Source of the DNA: Choanephora cucurbitarum
Lineage: Eukaryota; Mucoromycota; Mucoromycetes; Mucorales; Choanephoraceae
Length of the DNA stretch: 64,000 nt
Direction of reading: 5' to 3'
NCBI GenBank assembly: GCA_025331435.1
Contig: JAIWNI010000125.1
Span: forward strand, 1 to 64,000
The position numbers and the translations under genes are program-made. This document shows, one piece after another, positions 37,309-46,738 of this stretch. The notes beneath the pieces were generated by a model. That model worked only from the letters and a program-made list of their open reading frames with translations. It had not been told where the DNA came from and did not search any database. Numbering within the stretch: the first letter of the stretch is position 1; every line of letters begins with the position of its first letter.

Positions 37309-38094
37309 ATGTCAGAACAGTATGAACAACTTACTTCCGAAGAAATCAGAGAATTCAGAGAGCTCAAGAGGAGACTCCAAGCTCAAGAACTCAGAGATGA
37401 AGGACCAAGGGATCTTCCAGAACAAATATTACTCGAATTGGAAGAAACTTCGGCATTTAACCTTAAAAAGTAACTTAAACAGTTCCACAGGGACACAATT
37501 AAGTACGATGGTGGACAATGGACAAAATCAGGGACGATCAACAACGTCTATCTCCCTGACCTTAAGAAATACCACTGCGACGCAGGACAAATGGTATCTG
37601 CCTTCGGTAAAGGAGCAGATAGGTTGCGAACTGCAGGAAGAGGAGCCGCTGAAATATTCAGCGAGCTCCAATATGTCTACGAAGAGGGAGCAGATGAACA
37701 GACTCTGCAAGAAACCTTGGAAAAAGTTAGGCGTCTTGCAGTATACTGCCTTGCAACAGGCAAAGAGTTGGACAGAGAGGCCAAAGAACTATCTTTCAGA
37801 GCAATTAGAGCTCCCGCAAGCATCACAGACTCCCAAGGAGATAACGAAGACGAAGGAAAAGAATACTTCTTTAGTAGCGACGAGGTGGAGAAAATTGCCA
37901 AAGCTCGCTTTGAAGAAACAGTCATCAAGAGGGCCACTCAGTCAAGACAGGTTGGAGGCTATGGACGAGGCAATGGATATAGAGGACAGTCAAATAGACC
38001 AGGCCGTTTTTTTGGAAGACCCAAGCCACGGGGACCACCATTCTCACCGAGAAATTACCCCAAACAAGAACCGACTCAACAGTCAGACAATTAA
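37309..38094 (+). pseudogene. DIRS gag-like frame with one premature stop
   Basis: The frame opens with ATG at 37309 (MSEQYEQLTSEEIREFREL), runs to an in-frame TAA at 37471-37473, and then continues open to 38094. The C-terminal part is arginine/glycine-rich (GGYGRGNGYRGQSNRPGRFF), suggestive of nucleic-acid binding. No zinc knuckle is visible. Position just inside the left terminal repeat and before the reverse transcriptase frame fits the gag-like ORF1 of DIRS elements. Confidence 0.75.
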
Positions 38095-38192
38095 ACAAGA
38101 TCCAACCAATAGAAACTCAAAAGAACAAAATACAAAAAACAATAGAAAATATAAAATTAACAAAAACAATAGAAATAAAGAAAAAACAGACA

Positions 38193-40118
38193 TTGTCGAC
38201 GAGAGAAAAACACTATACAATTCCGCAAGACGGAATACCTCCAGGAGGCCGATTACAACACTTCATTCACAATTGGAAGAAGAAAATCAAACATCAATGG
38301 CCCTTGTCAGTTATAGAAGAGGGGTACAGAATACAGTTCCAGAGACAACCAGTGCCATGGAAGACCAAGCCACTGAGGTTGAAAGAGAACGACGAAACAG
38401 CGATAGACTCAGCAGTGACTTCCTTCCTGACATCAGGGGTCATAGAGAAGAGTCAGACTCAGTACAGCAGGTTTCTATCAAACCTGTTTACAATTCAAGA
38501 GCCGAACAAGATTCGACCAATTTTGGACTGCCGACAGATCAACGAATTTGTACAGTGTCATCATTTCAAAATGGAGGGAGTTCCAGCATTACGAGAAATG
38601 ATAGAGGAAGAAGATTTGATGTGCAAAATAGATCTGAAGGATGCGTATATAGTAGTACCTATCCATACGGAATCCAGGAAATATCTATCGTTTCAACACA
38701 AAGATACAATCTACCAATACAGATCCCTAGCATTTGGGTTGAGTGTAGCACCGAGAGTATTCTCCAAGCTAATGCGATTTGCTTTAGAACCTTTGAGAGC
38801 ACAAGGGATTCGATTGGTTTATTACCTCGACGACATATGTATCTTGTCGAAAACCAAGCAGGAAATGCGCCAGATTGTAGAGCAAACAATAGATCATTTG
38901 ACAGAATTGGGATTCATAATCAACTATCAGAAGAGCGACCTTCAGGCAAAGCACATCCAAGAATTCTTGGGATTCAACTTCAACAGCTTGAAGATGAGGA
39001 TCAGTGTACCACAGAAGAAGATGAGCAAACTGATAGGGAGAATTCGACAGTTAAGCAAGGACAAACAGAAGCAACAATCATGCAGATGGATCGCCAGTTT
39101 GTTGGGGAAGATCACAGCAATGATACCGGCACTAGGAGAAGCCTTGCTACGAATCAGATTCTTACAAAGAGAACTTGCAAGGAGCCTCAGGAATCAGCAA
39201 TACAACTGGGAGAGCCCATGCAAAATATCGAAAGAAGGTTGGCAAGAATTAACATGGTGGACCGAGAAGTCGGAAATATACAATGGACTGGACATAAAGA
39301 ACCAGAGGGAGACACAAGAACCAGAGGTGACCATCCACGTGGACGCTTCCGACACAGGATGGGGAATAACATCCGAGATGGTAGAAACGAACGGGTTTTG
39401 GACAGAGGAAGAAAAAGAGACTTCAATCAATGCTCGCGAGTTGAAGACAATAATATTTGCAATCAGTCTTCACGCAAAAAGATACCGAAACTCAACCATT
39501 CACATATACACGGACAATATGACGGCCCTGAAGCACGCCAAGAAGTCCGGAGGAACAGCATCGGCACTGTTACAAACATTGACCTTAGAGATCCAACAGA
39601 TAATAACACAATATCAACTCAAATTAAGGTTTTTCCATATACAGGGAATAAAAAATGTACGAGCGGATCAATTGAGCAGAGAAGTGAAGCCGATCTACGA
39701 ATGGACTCTTCCAAGACGGTTTTTCAATATGATACAGAAGAGATGGAAGATAGAGATAGATGGGTTTGCAACCAGAGAGAACACACGGGTACCACAGTTT
39801 TGGAGCCTGAAACCAGATCCGGAAGCTCTTGCTCAAGACGCATTCCGACAACAATGGCCAAAGGAAGGACTGTATGCACATCCACCTTGGAAACTAGTAC
39901 CCCAGGTACTCGAAAAGGCAAGGAGAGACAGGATGAAGATGATGGTACTTGTGACACCAACATGGCCGACTCAATTTTGGTGGCCAATGGTAATGAGGAT
40001 GAGCAAAGGCAGACCAATGCAGTTCCGCATCAACAAGCCGCTGAAGTTGACCGCATGGAAACTATCCGGCTACACCAAGCAGAAGAGAATATTTCTGAAG
40101 CAGCCAGAGATTACCTAG
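38193..40118 (+). CDS. DIRS reverse transcriptase / RNase H
   Basis: 641 codons, fully open. The N-terminus has IPPGGRLQHFIHNWKK, typical of DIRS/Ngaro polymerases. Reverse transcriptase blocks are KIRPILDCRQIN, KIDLKDAYIVVPI, LAFGLSVAPRVFSKLM and the catalytic YYLDD near residue 211. RNase H follows with HVDASDTGWG near residue 382, NARELKTI, YTDNMTALKH and RADQLSR. The tail (DGFATRENTRVPQFWS, HPPWKLVPQVL) is the segment usually found after RNase H in DIRS-group elements. Its 3' end overlaps the recombinase frame in another phase. Confidence 0.93.
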   Translation: MSTREKHYTIPQDGIPPGGRLQHFIHNWKKKIKHQWPLSVIEEGYRIQFQRQPVPWKTKPLRLKENDETAIDSAVTSFLTSGVIEKSQTQYSRFLSNLFTIQEPNKIRPILDCRQINEFVQCHHFKMEGVPALREMIEEEDLMCKIDLKDAYIVVPIHTESRKYLSFQHKDTIYQYRSLAFGLSVAPRVFSKLMRFALEPLRAQGIRLVYYLDDICILSKTKQEMRQIVEQTIDHLTELGFIINYQKSDLQAKHIQEFLGFNFNSLKMRISVPQKKMSKLIGRIRQLSKDKQKQQSCRWIASLLGKITAMIPALGEALLRIRFLQRELARSLRNQQYNWESPCKISKEGWQELTWWTEKSEIYNGLDIKNQRETQEPEVTIHVDASDTGWGITSEMVETNGFWTEEEKETSINARELKTIIFAISLHAKRYRNSTIHIYTDNMTALKHAKKSGGTASALLQTLTLEIQQIITQYQLKLRFFHIQGIKNVRADQLSREVKPIYEWTLPRRFFNMIQKRWKIEIDGFATRENTRVPQFWSLKPDPEALAQDAFRQQWPKEGLYAHPPWKLVPQVLEKARRDRMKMMVLVTPTWPTQFWWPMVMRMSKGRPMQFRINKPLKLTAWKLSGYTKQKRIFLKQPEIT

Positions 40119-40921
40119 ATAAGGCAAACAAGAGAAGTACCCATAAGCATTATGATGGATTATGGAAGAAATGGGTGAGTTGGTGCAAGGATAAGGAACG
40201 ATTGATCGATCCTCTTGAATACAACCCCAGGACAGTACTAGAGTATCTAGTTGATCACAACACTTTTTCTTACCAACATTTGAATACCATGAGGTCAGCA
40301 ATTGCATCAGTATACAGGGTAATACATCCTACCAAACCTCCTCTAGCATCGAATGAAAAGATCGTACAATTTTTCCAAGCTAAGAGAAGGGTCAGCCCGA
40401 GATTGAGGAATAGCAATAAGGAAGTGTATTCCATCGCACCAATAATAACAATGATTAGAAATTGGAAAGAAAACATTCACTTAGACATACAACAATTGCA
40501 GCACAAGACATTGCTTTTAATCACTATTGCTACAATGTGGCGACCACGTTCAGACATTGGGACGTTACAGTACAGAGATGTAGAATTTCAGTTTGATGAA
40601 GACAAAATTCTTAAAGGGGTTACCTTGTTAGCTCGAAGTCCAAAGGAAATTGATTCAAAACAATCAAAGCTGGGTTGCATTCAGGAAGCAAAAGTTTGTC
40701 CAGTGAGAACACTTTGGGACTTTCGAGAGAGAACAAAGGACATTCGATGCCATCTAGATGAAGCTCATACATTGTTCCTCACAAACTTAGCATCTGATGA
40801 TAAGCATAAGGGATCGGTATGCGGAAAGACTGTAGCTAATTGGGTACAAAGAGGTCTCAAGGAAGCAGGTGTCGACACAAGGCGATACAAGGCGCACTCT
40901 CTAAGGGCAGCAGCAAGCACC

Positions 40922-40932
40922 GAGGCAATTCT
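40922..40932. repeat. LINE target-site duplication, left copy
   Basis: GAGGCAATTCT, identical to 46287-46297. It abuts the poly-T run that is the LINE poly(A) tail read on the plus strand. Confidence 0.9.
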
Positions 40933-41075
40933 TTTTTTTTTAAATGAGTTTTATTTGTTGCACGTATTCGGAGATGTAAAACTACGAAAAGCGGTGCTCA
41001 ACAATTAGGAGGTAAAAGAAATAAACTTATTTTTGTAAAAGTATCGATGGAGTTGTGAGTAGGAAAGGATAACTA

Positions 41076-44000
41076 CTAGAAATTAGCAGAGTCAGAGAGG
41101 AACGAGCGCTCGGCGAGGTGGCGCTCGACTTGCCAGCGAGTTTGCTGAAGAACTGCGGTATACACGAAGGCAGTGTCATTGAAGATGAAGAGCCAATGAG
41201 CACGCCAAACTTCGGATAGGGCGATGATGAGAAGGTAGCTCGCTTCAACACGAGAGGAAGGCAAACAACGAATGTTGGAGAAATTCAGGGTGGAGAGGGC
41301 AGAGAAGATAAGATCAATAGTCGTATCAGGCCACAGAAATTCACGGATAAGATGGTCCCAGAAGAGAAACTTCGGCGGGCATCGAAAGAAAAAGTGAAAA
41401 ATGTCCTCGATATCAGAACAAAGGAGGCAGCTTGGTGGCGAGTTGAGGGAGCGAGAAAGGAAAAGGCGTGTGAGGACTTTTTGGAAAATGAGACGAAAAA
41501 CAGTGTTCCGCTGGATGGTTGAGAGGGCGAGAGCCCAGAAGCGTTGCCATGAGGCTGTGGTCATGTGAGGTAAGAGGAGGAGGCGGCTGCTCGAATGCAA
41601 AGTGACCAAATGGCGGAAAGCTCTGGACGCTGATTTGGCAGAGGCAAAATGTTGGTCATCCTCGCGAATAAAAAGCCTGTGTTTGAAGGCAAAGAGGTCC
41701 AGGGAGCGACGGATTACAGGTACATGAAAAGGGTTGTAGAGGTTCAAAGAAGAGCGGGTCAAGCATTGAGAGAAAACTGGTTCTAATAGGCAAGTATTGT
41801 TGGCCAAGGCTCGGTGAAGCTTACCACTGACCGTGCGGATAGGTACAGGGAGGTCTTCTCTAGGGATGGGTGTTAGATAGTGGCCAAGAGGGTGATAACG
41901 GTACAAGTCGGAGACCAGGGCATCGCGGAGGATGGGAGACAGGCGAAACGTTGTACTGGGAATCACAACAGCTCGAAGTGGTAGGACTAGGCATTCAAGA
42001 GGGTTGGGAATGTAAGTGAACTGGCGACGAGGTATGAGATCCATCACACGACAGACCAATGAGGTAGTAGTCAGGCTTGTGCCAGTGGTAACATTAGGCC
42101 GAGCTCGAGGGAAAAGGAGACCGACGAGTGGCTGGGAAGTGTGGAAGGCGTTGCTGAGATGGGCATGAAGAAAGTCATGCACTACAGAGTGGTCTGTGCG
42201 GGGGAAAAGAAGAGGGTCAAGCCATCGATAGTAGAGGGCGGACTGCTGTAGTTCAGGATCCAAAAGCCCTAGACCACCAAATTTCTTTGAGGCTGTCAAA
42301 ACATGCCAACCAAGTCGGGGGAAGATGCGGCGATTTATGAACGAGGATACTAATGAGCGTAATGTTTGCAAAGTCGATTTGGGAATGGGAAGTACGCGAA
42401 ACAGGAACCAGCACTTAGAAAGTATGAGGGAATTGATAACGGTAGCCCGACCCAAGACGGAGAGGGAACGACAAGAGTGCAAGTCGGCGTCTCTCTTCAG
42501 GCAAAATAAAAATTCCGCAAGGAAGAGGTCTCGTTGAGCTTTCGATTGGATAAGAGGGAAGCCCAAGTAGATGAGAGGGGAGGGGTCGTGAGTAGTCCAA
42601 ACCTTAGAAATCTGAATCGATTGTAAAGAAGAGAGCCAGTACTCATCGATTTGTCTGCCAGAGAGGGAGAAAGCTCGGACCTTGTGGAAGTTAATTTTTG
42701 CATTAGATGCTGCACAGTACAAGTCTAAATGAGACAAGAGGCAAGTTAGATCGCTGCGATCTCGGAGAAATACAAGAGTGTCGTCCGCGTAACTCAGCAA
42801 CTTGATATTGGGAAGCAAGGTGGTGCCAGCAGTGCGATGCCTAAAGGAATAGCCATTGAAGGATGGGTCTTGTAATAGGGCGCGCAGAAGTGGTTCTAAG
42901 GCAAAGTTGTACAAGATACACGAGAGTGGATCTCCTTGCTTTAAACCACGTAGTTTAGGGACTAGAGTAGGCGCAAGGTGTTCATTCAAATTTATCTGGA
43001 TTTTGTTTTGGCCGAAAAGAGTGATGATTGAGTGGATCAGAGGAGGTGGGAAAGCGAGAGATGTGAGGACAGTTTGGAGGAACTGCAGGTTAACTCGATC
43101 ATACGCCTTCTCTTGGTCTAGAAGCAAGCCAATATCTGTTGAGGAAGACGGAGAGAGGAGAGAAGCATTTTCCATCAAGATAGTCGTAAGCATGCCATGG
43201 TCAGCAATGAAACGGCCAGGCATAAATCCCAATTGATGACGGTTGATAAGAGAATCAGCGACAGACAAAATACGTGCATTTACGATTCGGGTAAATATCT
43301 TATTATCGGTGTTGACTAGTTGAATGGGGCGGTAGTTGGCAGCTTGTGTGAGATCACCCTTCTTTGGAAGCAAGGTCATGAGAGATAACATCCAAGAAGC
43401 TGGAAAACTAGCGTTATTCAAGGCCTCGTTATAAATCCGCAGGACTAAAGGGCGTAAGATTGGTAGGCGAAGAAGTATGCCAAGAATCTCATAGGGTAAG
43501 CCATCAGACCCTGGGCTACTCTTACGAGGGGAACGCCGGCTGGCCTGGGAGATTTCGTCCCAAGTGATAGGAGCAATCAGTACAGCCTGCTGCTCTGGAG
43601 ACAAAAAGGTACCATCCAAACTAGAGACTAATGTACGAGTGGCAGCTTCATCCGGGTCGGTGGGGTTATACAAGTGCGTATAAAAATCAGTCATCACGGT
43701 CGTTTTGGCGTCAGTAGAAAAAACTAAGCGGGAGGTAGTGGGACTCCAGAGGGAAGGGATATCTCTTTGGTCAGCACGAGAGCAAACCAACCGCTTGAGT
43801 AAACCGGGCGATTTTTCACCATTTTCTTTCCAATATTTGCCCGCCTGAAGAGCAGAGATCTCTGCAATCTCGGTTTGTAGAGAAGAGATGAGCTTTTCGA
43901 GGGAAGGGAGGAGAGTAGACCAAATGGCGGTATGGCGGTATTGCCGGAAGATTCGGTTTCGCTTCGATTGAAGTTTCTTCAGCGATTTTGTGCGCCACGA

Positions 44001-44918
44001 GTTGCGATCCAGCTGAAACGCTTTTGCAAAGCCTTTGACCTCAACCTTCAAAGCATCCCATATTGCCTGTTCGGACAAGATGCATGCAGGAGAAAGGTAC
44101 TGGTGTTTTTCGATCACTTGTAGGAGATGATCGATCAGGCTAGAGCGAAAGGTAGGGATTTTTGCAAGCATTGGATTGGCTTTCCAAGCACCAGGACCTC
44201 GAGAGGCCGTGGAGGTACGGAAAGAGACAGAAAGGAGGTTGTGATCAGTCCAGGCATAGTTTACAAACTCCTGAGTAGGAGACCTAATCCGGGAGCTATG
44301 AGCTATGGAACAAAACATATAGTCGAGCAAATGATGGGTGCCACGTGTACTGGTGAAGGTGGGTAGGGGTTCACCCATAAAGCAGTTGTCAAAGTTGTCT
44401 CGCAAGAGGGAGAGCCAATCCGAGTTGATGGACCCGGGCTGGCGTTGATCGTAATTAAAATCTCCCATCATGAGAATGGGGAGGTTGTTAGAGCGAAGGA
44501 AGGTCATAAGGCTGGTGTCCTGAATCAAGTCTTGAAAAAAGATGATACGAGTACTAGATTCAGCTGGAGCATAGATATTTAAGATATAGAATATAGGAGT
44601 AAGGGAAGCGGTTGAGGCAACTGAGGCAAGAATGAAACGGCCATCAGGGCGGGAGATATCAGGATGAGAAGAGAGTAGAATATTGGGATTTAGGGAAACG
44701 ATCCCACAGTGAGGCGTCCAAATACTGGACTTAGTTTGAAGGGAAATGTTTAGAGATTGCTTAATGAGATCGGAATGAGCATGGGTTTCTTGGAAGGAAA
44801 ATATGTCGATGTTTAAGGAGCGTAGATAACGGGAAAAGGAACGAAATTTGGCTGGATTACCAGTTTTTGGTAGGCCACGACAATTGAGTGTGGCAATTTG
44901 AACTATGTTCAAACTCAT
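41076..44918 (-). CDS. LINE ORF2: AP-endonuclease and reverse transcriptase
   Basis: 1,280 codons without a break. The endonuclease domain (residues about 1-235) has TLNCRGLP, FQETHA, MGDFNYD near 152 and WTDHNLLS near 222. The reverse transcriptase follows with SPGSDGLPYEIL near 466, LGFMPGRF, LRGLKQGDPLS and the catalytic SYADD near 706. The C-terminus has a zinc-knuckle-like CLLC...H...C near 1164, common in LINEs. The start ATG at 44916-44918 overlaps the ORF1 stop, indicating termination-reinitiation. Confidence 0.95.
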   Translation of the reverse strand: MSLNIVQIATLNCRGLPKTGNPAKFRSFSRYLRSLNIDIFSFQETHAHSDLIKQSLNISLQTKSSIWTPHCGIVSLNPNILLSSHPDISRPDGRFILASVASTASLTPIFYILNIYAPAESSTRIIFFQDLIQDTSLMTFLRSNNLPILMMGDFNYDQRQPGSINSDWLSLLRDNFDNCFMGEPLPTFTSTRGTHHLLDYMFCSIAHSSRIRSPTQEFVNYAWTDHNLLSVSFRTSTASRGPGAWKANPMLAKIPTFRSSLIDHLLQVIEKHQYLSPACILSEQAIWDALKVEVKGFAKAFQLDRNSWRTKSLKKLQSKRNRIFRQYRHTAIWSTLLPSLEKLISSLQTEIAEISALQAGKYWKENGEKSPGLLKRLVCSRADQRDIPSLWSPTTSRLVFSTDAKTTVMTDFYTHLYNPTDPDEAATRTLVSSLDGTFLSPEQQAVLIAPITWDEISQASRRSPRKSSPGSDGLPYEILGILLRLPILRPLVLRIYNEALNNASFPASWMLSLMTLLPKKGDLTQAANYRPIQLVNTDNKIFTRIVNARILSVADSLINRHQLGFMPGRFIADHGMLTTILMENASLLSPSSSTDIGLLLDQEKAYDRVNLQFLQTVLTSLAFPPPLIHSIITLFGQNKIQINLNEHLAPTLVPKLRGLKQGDPLSCILYNFALEPLLRALLQDPSFNGYSFRHRTAGTTLLPNIKLLSYADDTLVFLRDRSDLTCLLSHLDLYCAASNAKINFHKVRAFSLSGRQIDEYWLSSLQSIQISKVWTTHDPSPLIYLGFPLIQSKAQRDLFLAEFLFCLKRDADLHSCRSLSVLGRATVINSLILSKCWFLFRVLPIPKSTLQTLRSLVSSFINRRIFPRLGWHVLTASKKFGGLGLLDPELQQSALYYRWLDPLLFPRTDHSVVHDFLHAHLSNAFHTSQPLVGLLFPRARPNVTTGTSLTTTSLVCRVMDLIPRRQFTYIPNPLECLVLPLRAVVIPSTTFRLSPILRDALVSDLYRYHPLGHYLTPIPREDLPVPIRTVSGKLHRALANNTCLLEPVFSQCLTRSSLNLYNPFHVPVIRRSLDLFAFKHRLFIREDDQHFASAKSASRAFRHLVTLHSSSRLLLLPHMTTASWQRFWALALSTIQRNTVFRLIFQKVLTRLFLSRSLNSPPSCLLCSDIEDIFHFFFRCPPKFLFWDHLIREFLWPDTTIDLIFSALSTLNFSNIRCLPSSRVEASYLLIIALSEVWRAHWLFIFNDTAFVYTAVLQQTRWQVERHLAERSFLSDSANF

Positions 44919-46280
44919 TATTTGTCAGATGAAGGAGGGGCTGAAAGGGAATCGGATGAACCCTGACTATTATGAGCCCTGTTCTCAGTATTACGCGCTG
45001 TTTTCTGACGCTTCGCAGCATCTTTAGTTTGCTCCTTATCTACGACCATATCGTCCGTAAAATCTTCTGATGATCGGAAATGGTCAACTGTTGCTTGACG
45101 TGCTGCTGCTAATGTGTCAAAGTCGGACGGCAAATTATGGATCTCCTCAGTTCCAGTGGATGTGCCTAAATGGTCTGCAACTGTATGCTCGCGATGGGGA
45201 TCCACCTGCATTGGATCGGAGTGCGTGCTGCTCCTAGCTGTTGAATCCAAAGCCGGAGAGGGTGCATCCTCGTTCTTCCTGTCCAATTGAGGAATGGCTT
45301 CAGTTTCCTTAACTTTGGCAGTGGGTTCCCGGTGCTTAGGTGTGTGGCTAACAGCAACGCGTTTGTGGGGAGGAGCGATACCATGACCGCGGCGAGGGCA
45401 ATCGCGACTGATGTGTCCCCGTTCGTTACAGTGGAAACATAGGATACTAGCAAAAATCTCCGGGCAATCCGCACGGCAGTGTCCTTCTTTCTGACAAGCA
45501 CGGCAGAAGAGGGGCATTTTCTCGAAGGAGAGTAAAACTGGTGGTTCATCATCATACCACGAAACTTCGCGGCAGAGGATCTCAGGTTTGGTGGCATGTG
45601 GCTTGCTCAAATTGAGGATCACCCAGCCGTCGCCTTCAAAGACGCCATGCTGGGTTTGAAGGCATACATCCAGAACTTCTCCGAAATGTGCAAAACGTTG
45701 CAACATTTGTTCTCTCAAACGGAGAGGGTGGATCAAGGGTAATCGTTCAATCCGTACTCTCGTTACATTGGCATCAGCGGGTAAACTCTTATAACCCTTA
45801 ACAACAGTGCCATCTGGGATAGTAAAAACCGTCCTCTAAAAGTTGTCGGTATTCATCACATTCGACATCCCAGGTGGTTTCGTAGAAACGACGTCGAAGG
45901 TAATTACGTTCGACTTTCACTCCACCAAAAAACTTAAAATCTTTATCTGTGTTCAAAGAAGCAAAATAGGACTTCAAGGGGATGAGGTCTTGGATTTTAG
46001 TTGTCTCAATCAAAACACTGTTTTTTGCGAGCCCGGGTATGAAAGGGCGGATAGTGTCATGAAGGACATCATCTACTTGTGGTGCAAACTTGGAAGCTGA
46101 TGAGCCCAAGTTGGGCTGGGAAGACGTGACGGGTGCCGTCCTGTTGGAAGGAAGACACGATCTGATCGTCGAAGCTGAAGCGACCTGAGACCAGGAGCGC
46201 GATTTTGCATTTGTTCCTCGACGACTGGTGTTGGTGCCTGAAGTCGAGTTATGGGTCGATTTTTTAGGTGAAAGAGCCAT
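44918..46280 (-). pseudogene. LINE ORF1 (zinc-knuckle nucleic-acid-binding protein) with a +1 frameshift
   Basis: The frame starts at 46280 (MALSPKKSTHNSTSGTNTS) and reads KDFKFFGGVKVERNYLRRRF. At a five-A run (plus strand 45824-45828, T5 in the coding strand) the frame is off by one: in the first frame it ends at 45798, while the other frame continues TIPDGTVVKGYKSLP... to the stop at 44918. The C-terminal part has two CCHC knuckles, CRACQKEGHCRADC and CFHCNERGHISRDC. It may be a real inactivating insertion, a sequencing error or a slippage site. Confidence 0.85.
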
Positions 46281-46286
46281 TGTTGT

Positions 46287-46297
46287 GAGGCAATTCT
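46287..46297. repeat. LINE target-site duplication, right copy
   Basis: GAGGCAATTCT directly beyond the LINE 5' end, after which the DIRS recombinase frame resumes. Confidence 0.9.
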
Positions 46298-46502
46298 CAA
46301 GGGTGCATCCTTTCAAGAAGTGAAGTCACATGCTAACTGGAGTCAAAATGGGAATACGTTGGAGGAGTATTACTTTAGACCACCAAACCAACATGATGCT
46401 GGAAAGACAATGACAGAAAGAATTTTTCGATCTACGGAAAACAGAACCACATCTGAAGTCGGAGTGAGCCACACGGCAATTGTGGTAGGTACGACCCACA
46501 AT

Positions 46503-46537
46503 GGCCTAATTGGCGAAACGAAGACGGAAGATGTGGT
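46503..46537 (+). repeat. DIRS internal complementary region
   Basis: Repeats the outermost 35 bp of the left terminal repeat (37173-37207) in the same orientation with one G/A difference. In DIRS elements such an internal copy templates completion of the ends during circle formation. Confidence 0.85.
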
Positions 46538-46617
46538 GGCTACCCGCCCTTGGAAAATGCCTTGGCATTGGTTCACCCAACCCTGACAGAATGATGATCG
46601 AAAAATAGACGTTTTCA

Positions 46618-46738
46618 GCTTAGAAAGATATAAAGAGTAATAGATTAGAAAAATTTTTATTATATAATAATCTGAGAATAAAAGCGCGGCCAGAGAGCCT
46701 ATAACCACATCTTCCGTCTTCGTTTCGCCAACTAGGCC
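46618..46738 (-). repeat. DIRS right inverted terminal repeat (121 bp)
   Basis: Reverse complement of 37173-37293. Ends with CAACTAGGCC directly against the coding sequence of the downstream nuclease-like gene. Confidence 0.92.

Larger units (their letters stand above)
40933..46286 (-). mobile_element. APE-type non-LTR retrotransposon (LINE), nested in the DIRS element
   Basis: On the minus strand: a 6-base leader, ORF1 (46280-44918), ORF2 (44918-41076), a short 3' UTR with AATAAA near 40958-40963, and a poly(A) tail at 40933-40941. Perfect 11-bp target duplications (GAGGCAATTCT) flank it. ORF1 stop and ORF2 start overlap as TAATG. ORF2 is completely open. The insertion is young, with one apparent lesion (a homopolymer frameshift in ORF1). 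The almost absent 5' leader suggests either loss of the promoter or an element whose ORF1 begins at the very end. There is no RNase H domain, so it is not a typical Tad element. The clade is undetermined. Confidence 0.93.
40084..46586 (+). pseudogene. DIRS tyrosine recombinase split by a LINE insertion
   Basis: The 5' part (40084-40932) encodes an N-terminal SAM-like segment (STHKHYDGLWKKWVSWC), the first catalytic Arg region (TMWRPRSDIGTL) and the H-x-x-R box AHSLRAAAST. The 3' part (46298-46586) resumes with VKSHANWS and the catalytic-tyrosine region NTLEEYYFRPP. The two halves are separated exactly by the LINE and its duplicated target GAGGCAATTCT. Before insertion the recombinase would have been complete. 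In this copy the tyrosine is uncoupled from the rest of the active site. Confidence 0.9.
37173..46738 (+). mobile_element. DIRS-type tyrosine-recombinase retrotransposon, interrupted by a LINE
   Basis: Order: left inverted terminal repeat (37173-37293), gag-like frame, reverse transcriptase/RNase H frame, tyrosine recombinase frame, an internal copy of the left end (46503-46537) and right inverted terminal repeat (46618-46738). This is the canonical DIRS layout of inverted terminal repeats plus an internal complementary region. The total span of 9.57 kb is explained by a 5.35-kb LINE inside the recombinase gene. Without it the element would be about 4.2 kb. The gag frame has a stop and the recombinase is split, so this copy is not autonomous now. 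No target duplication flanks it, as expected for recombinase-mediated insertion. Confidence 0.9.

Noticed and set aside
37322..40080. Long plus-strand frame over the DIRS gag/RT region as an independent protein
   Set aside because: Its composition is that of an out-of-phase shadow of the reverse transcriptase. Only the part after about 40084 shows recombinase motifs. Kept as a finding, not as a gene.
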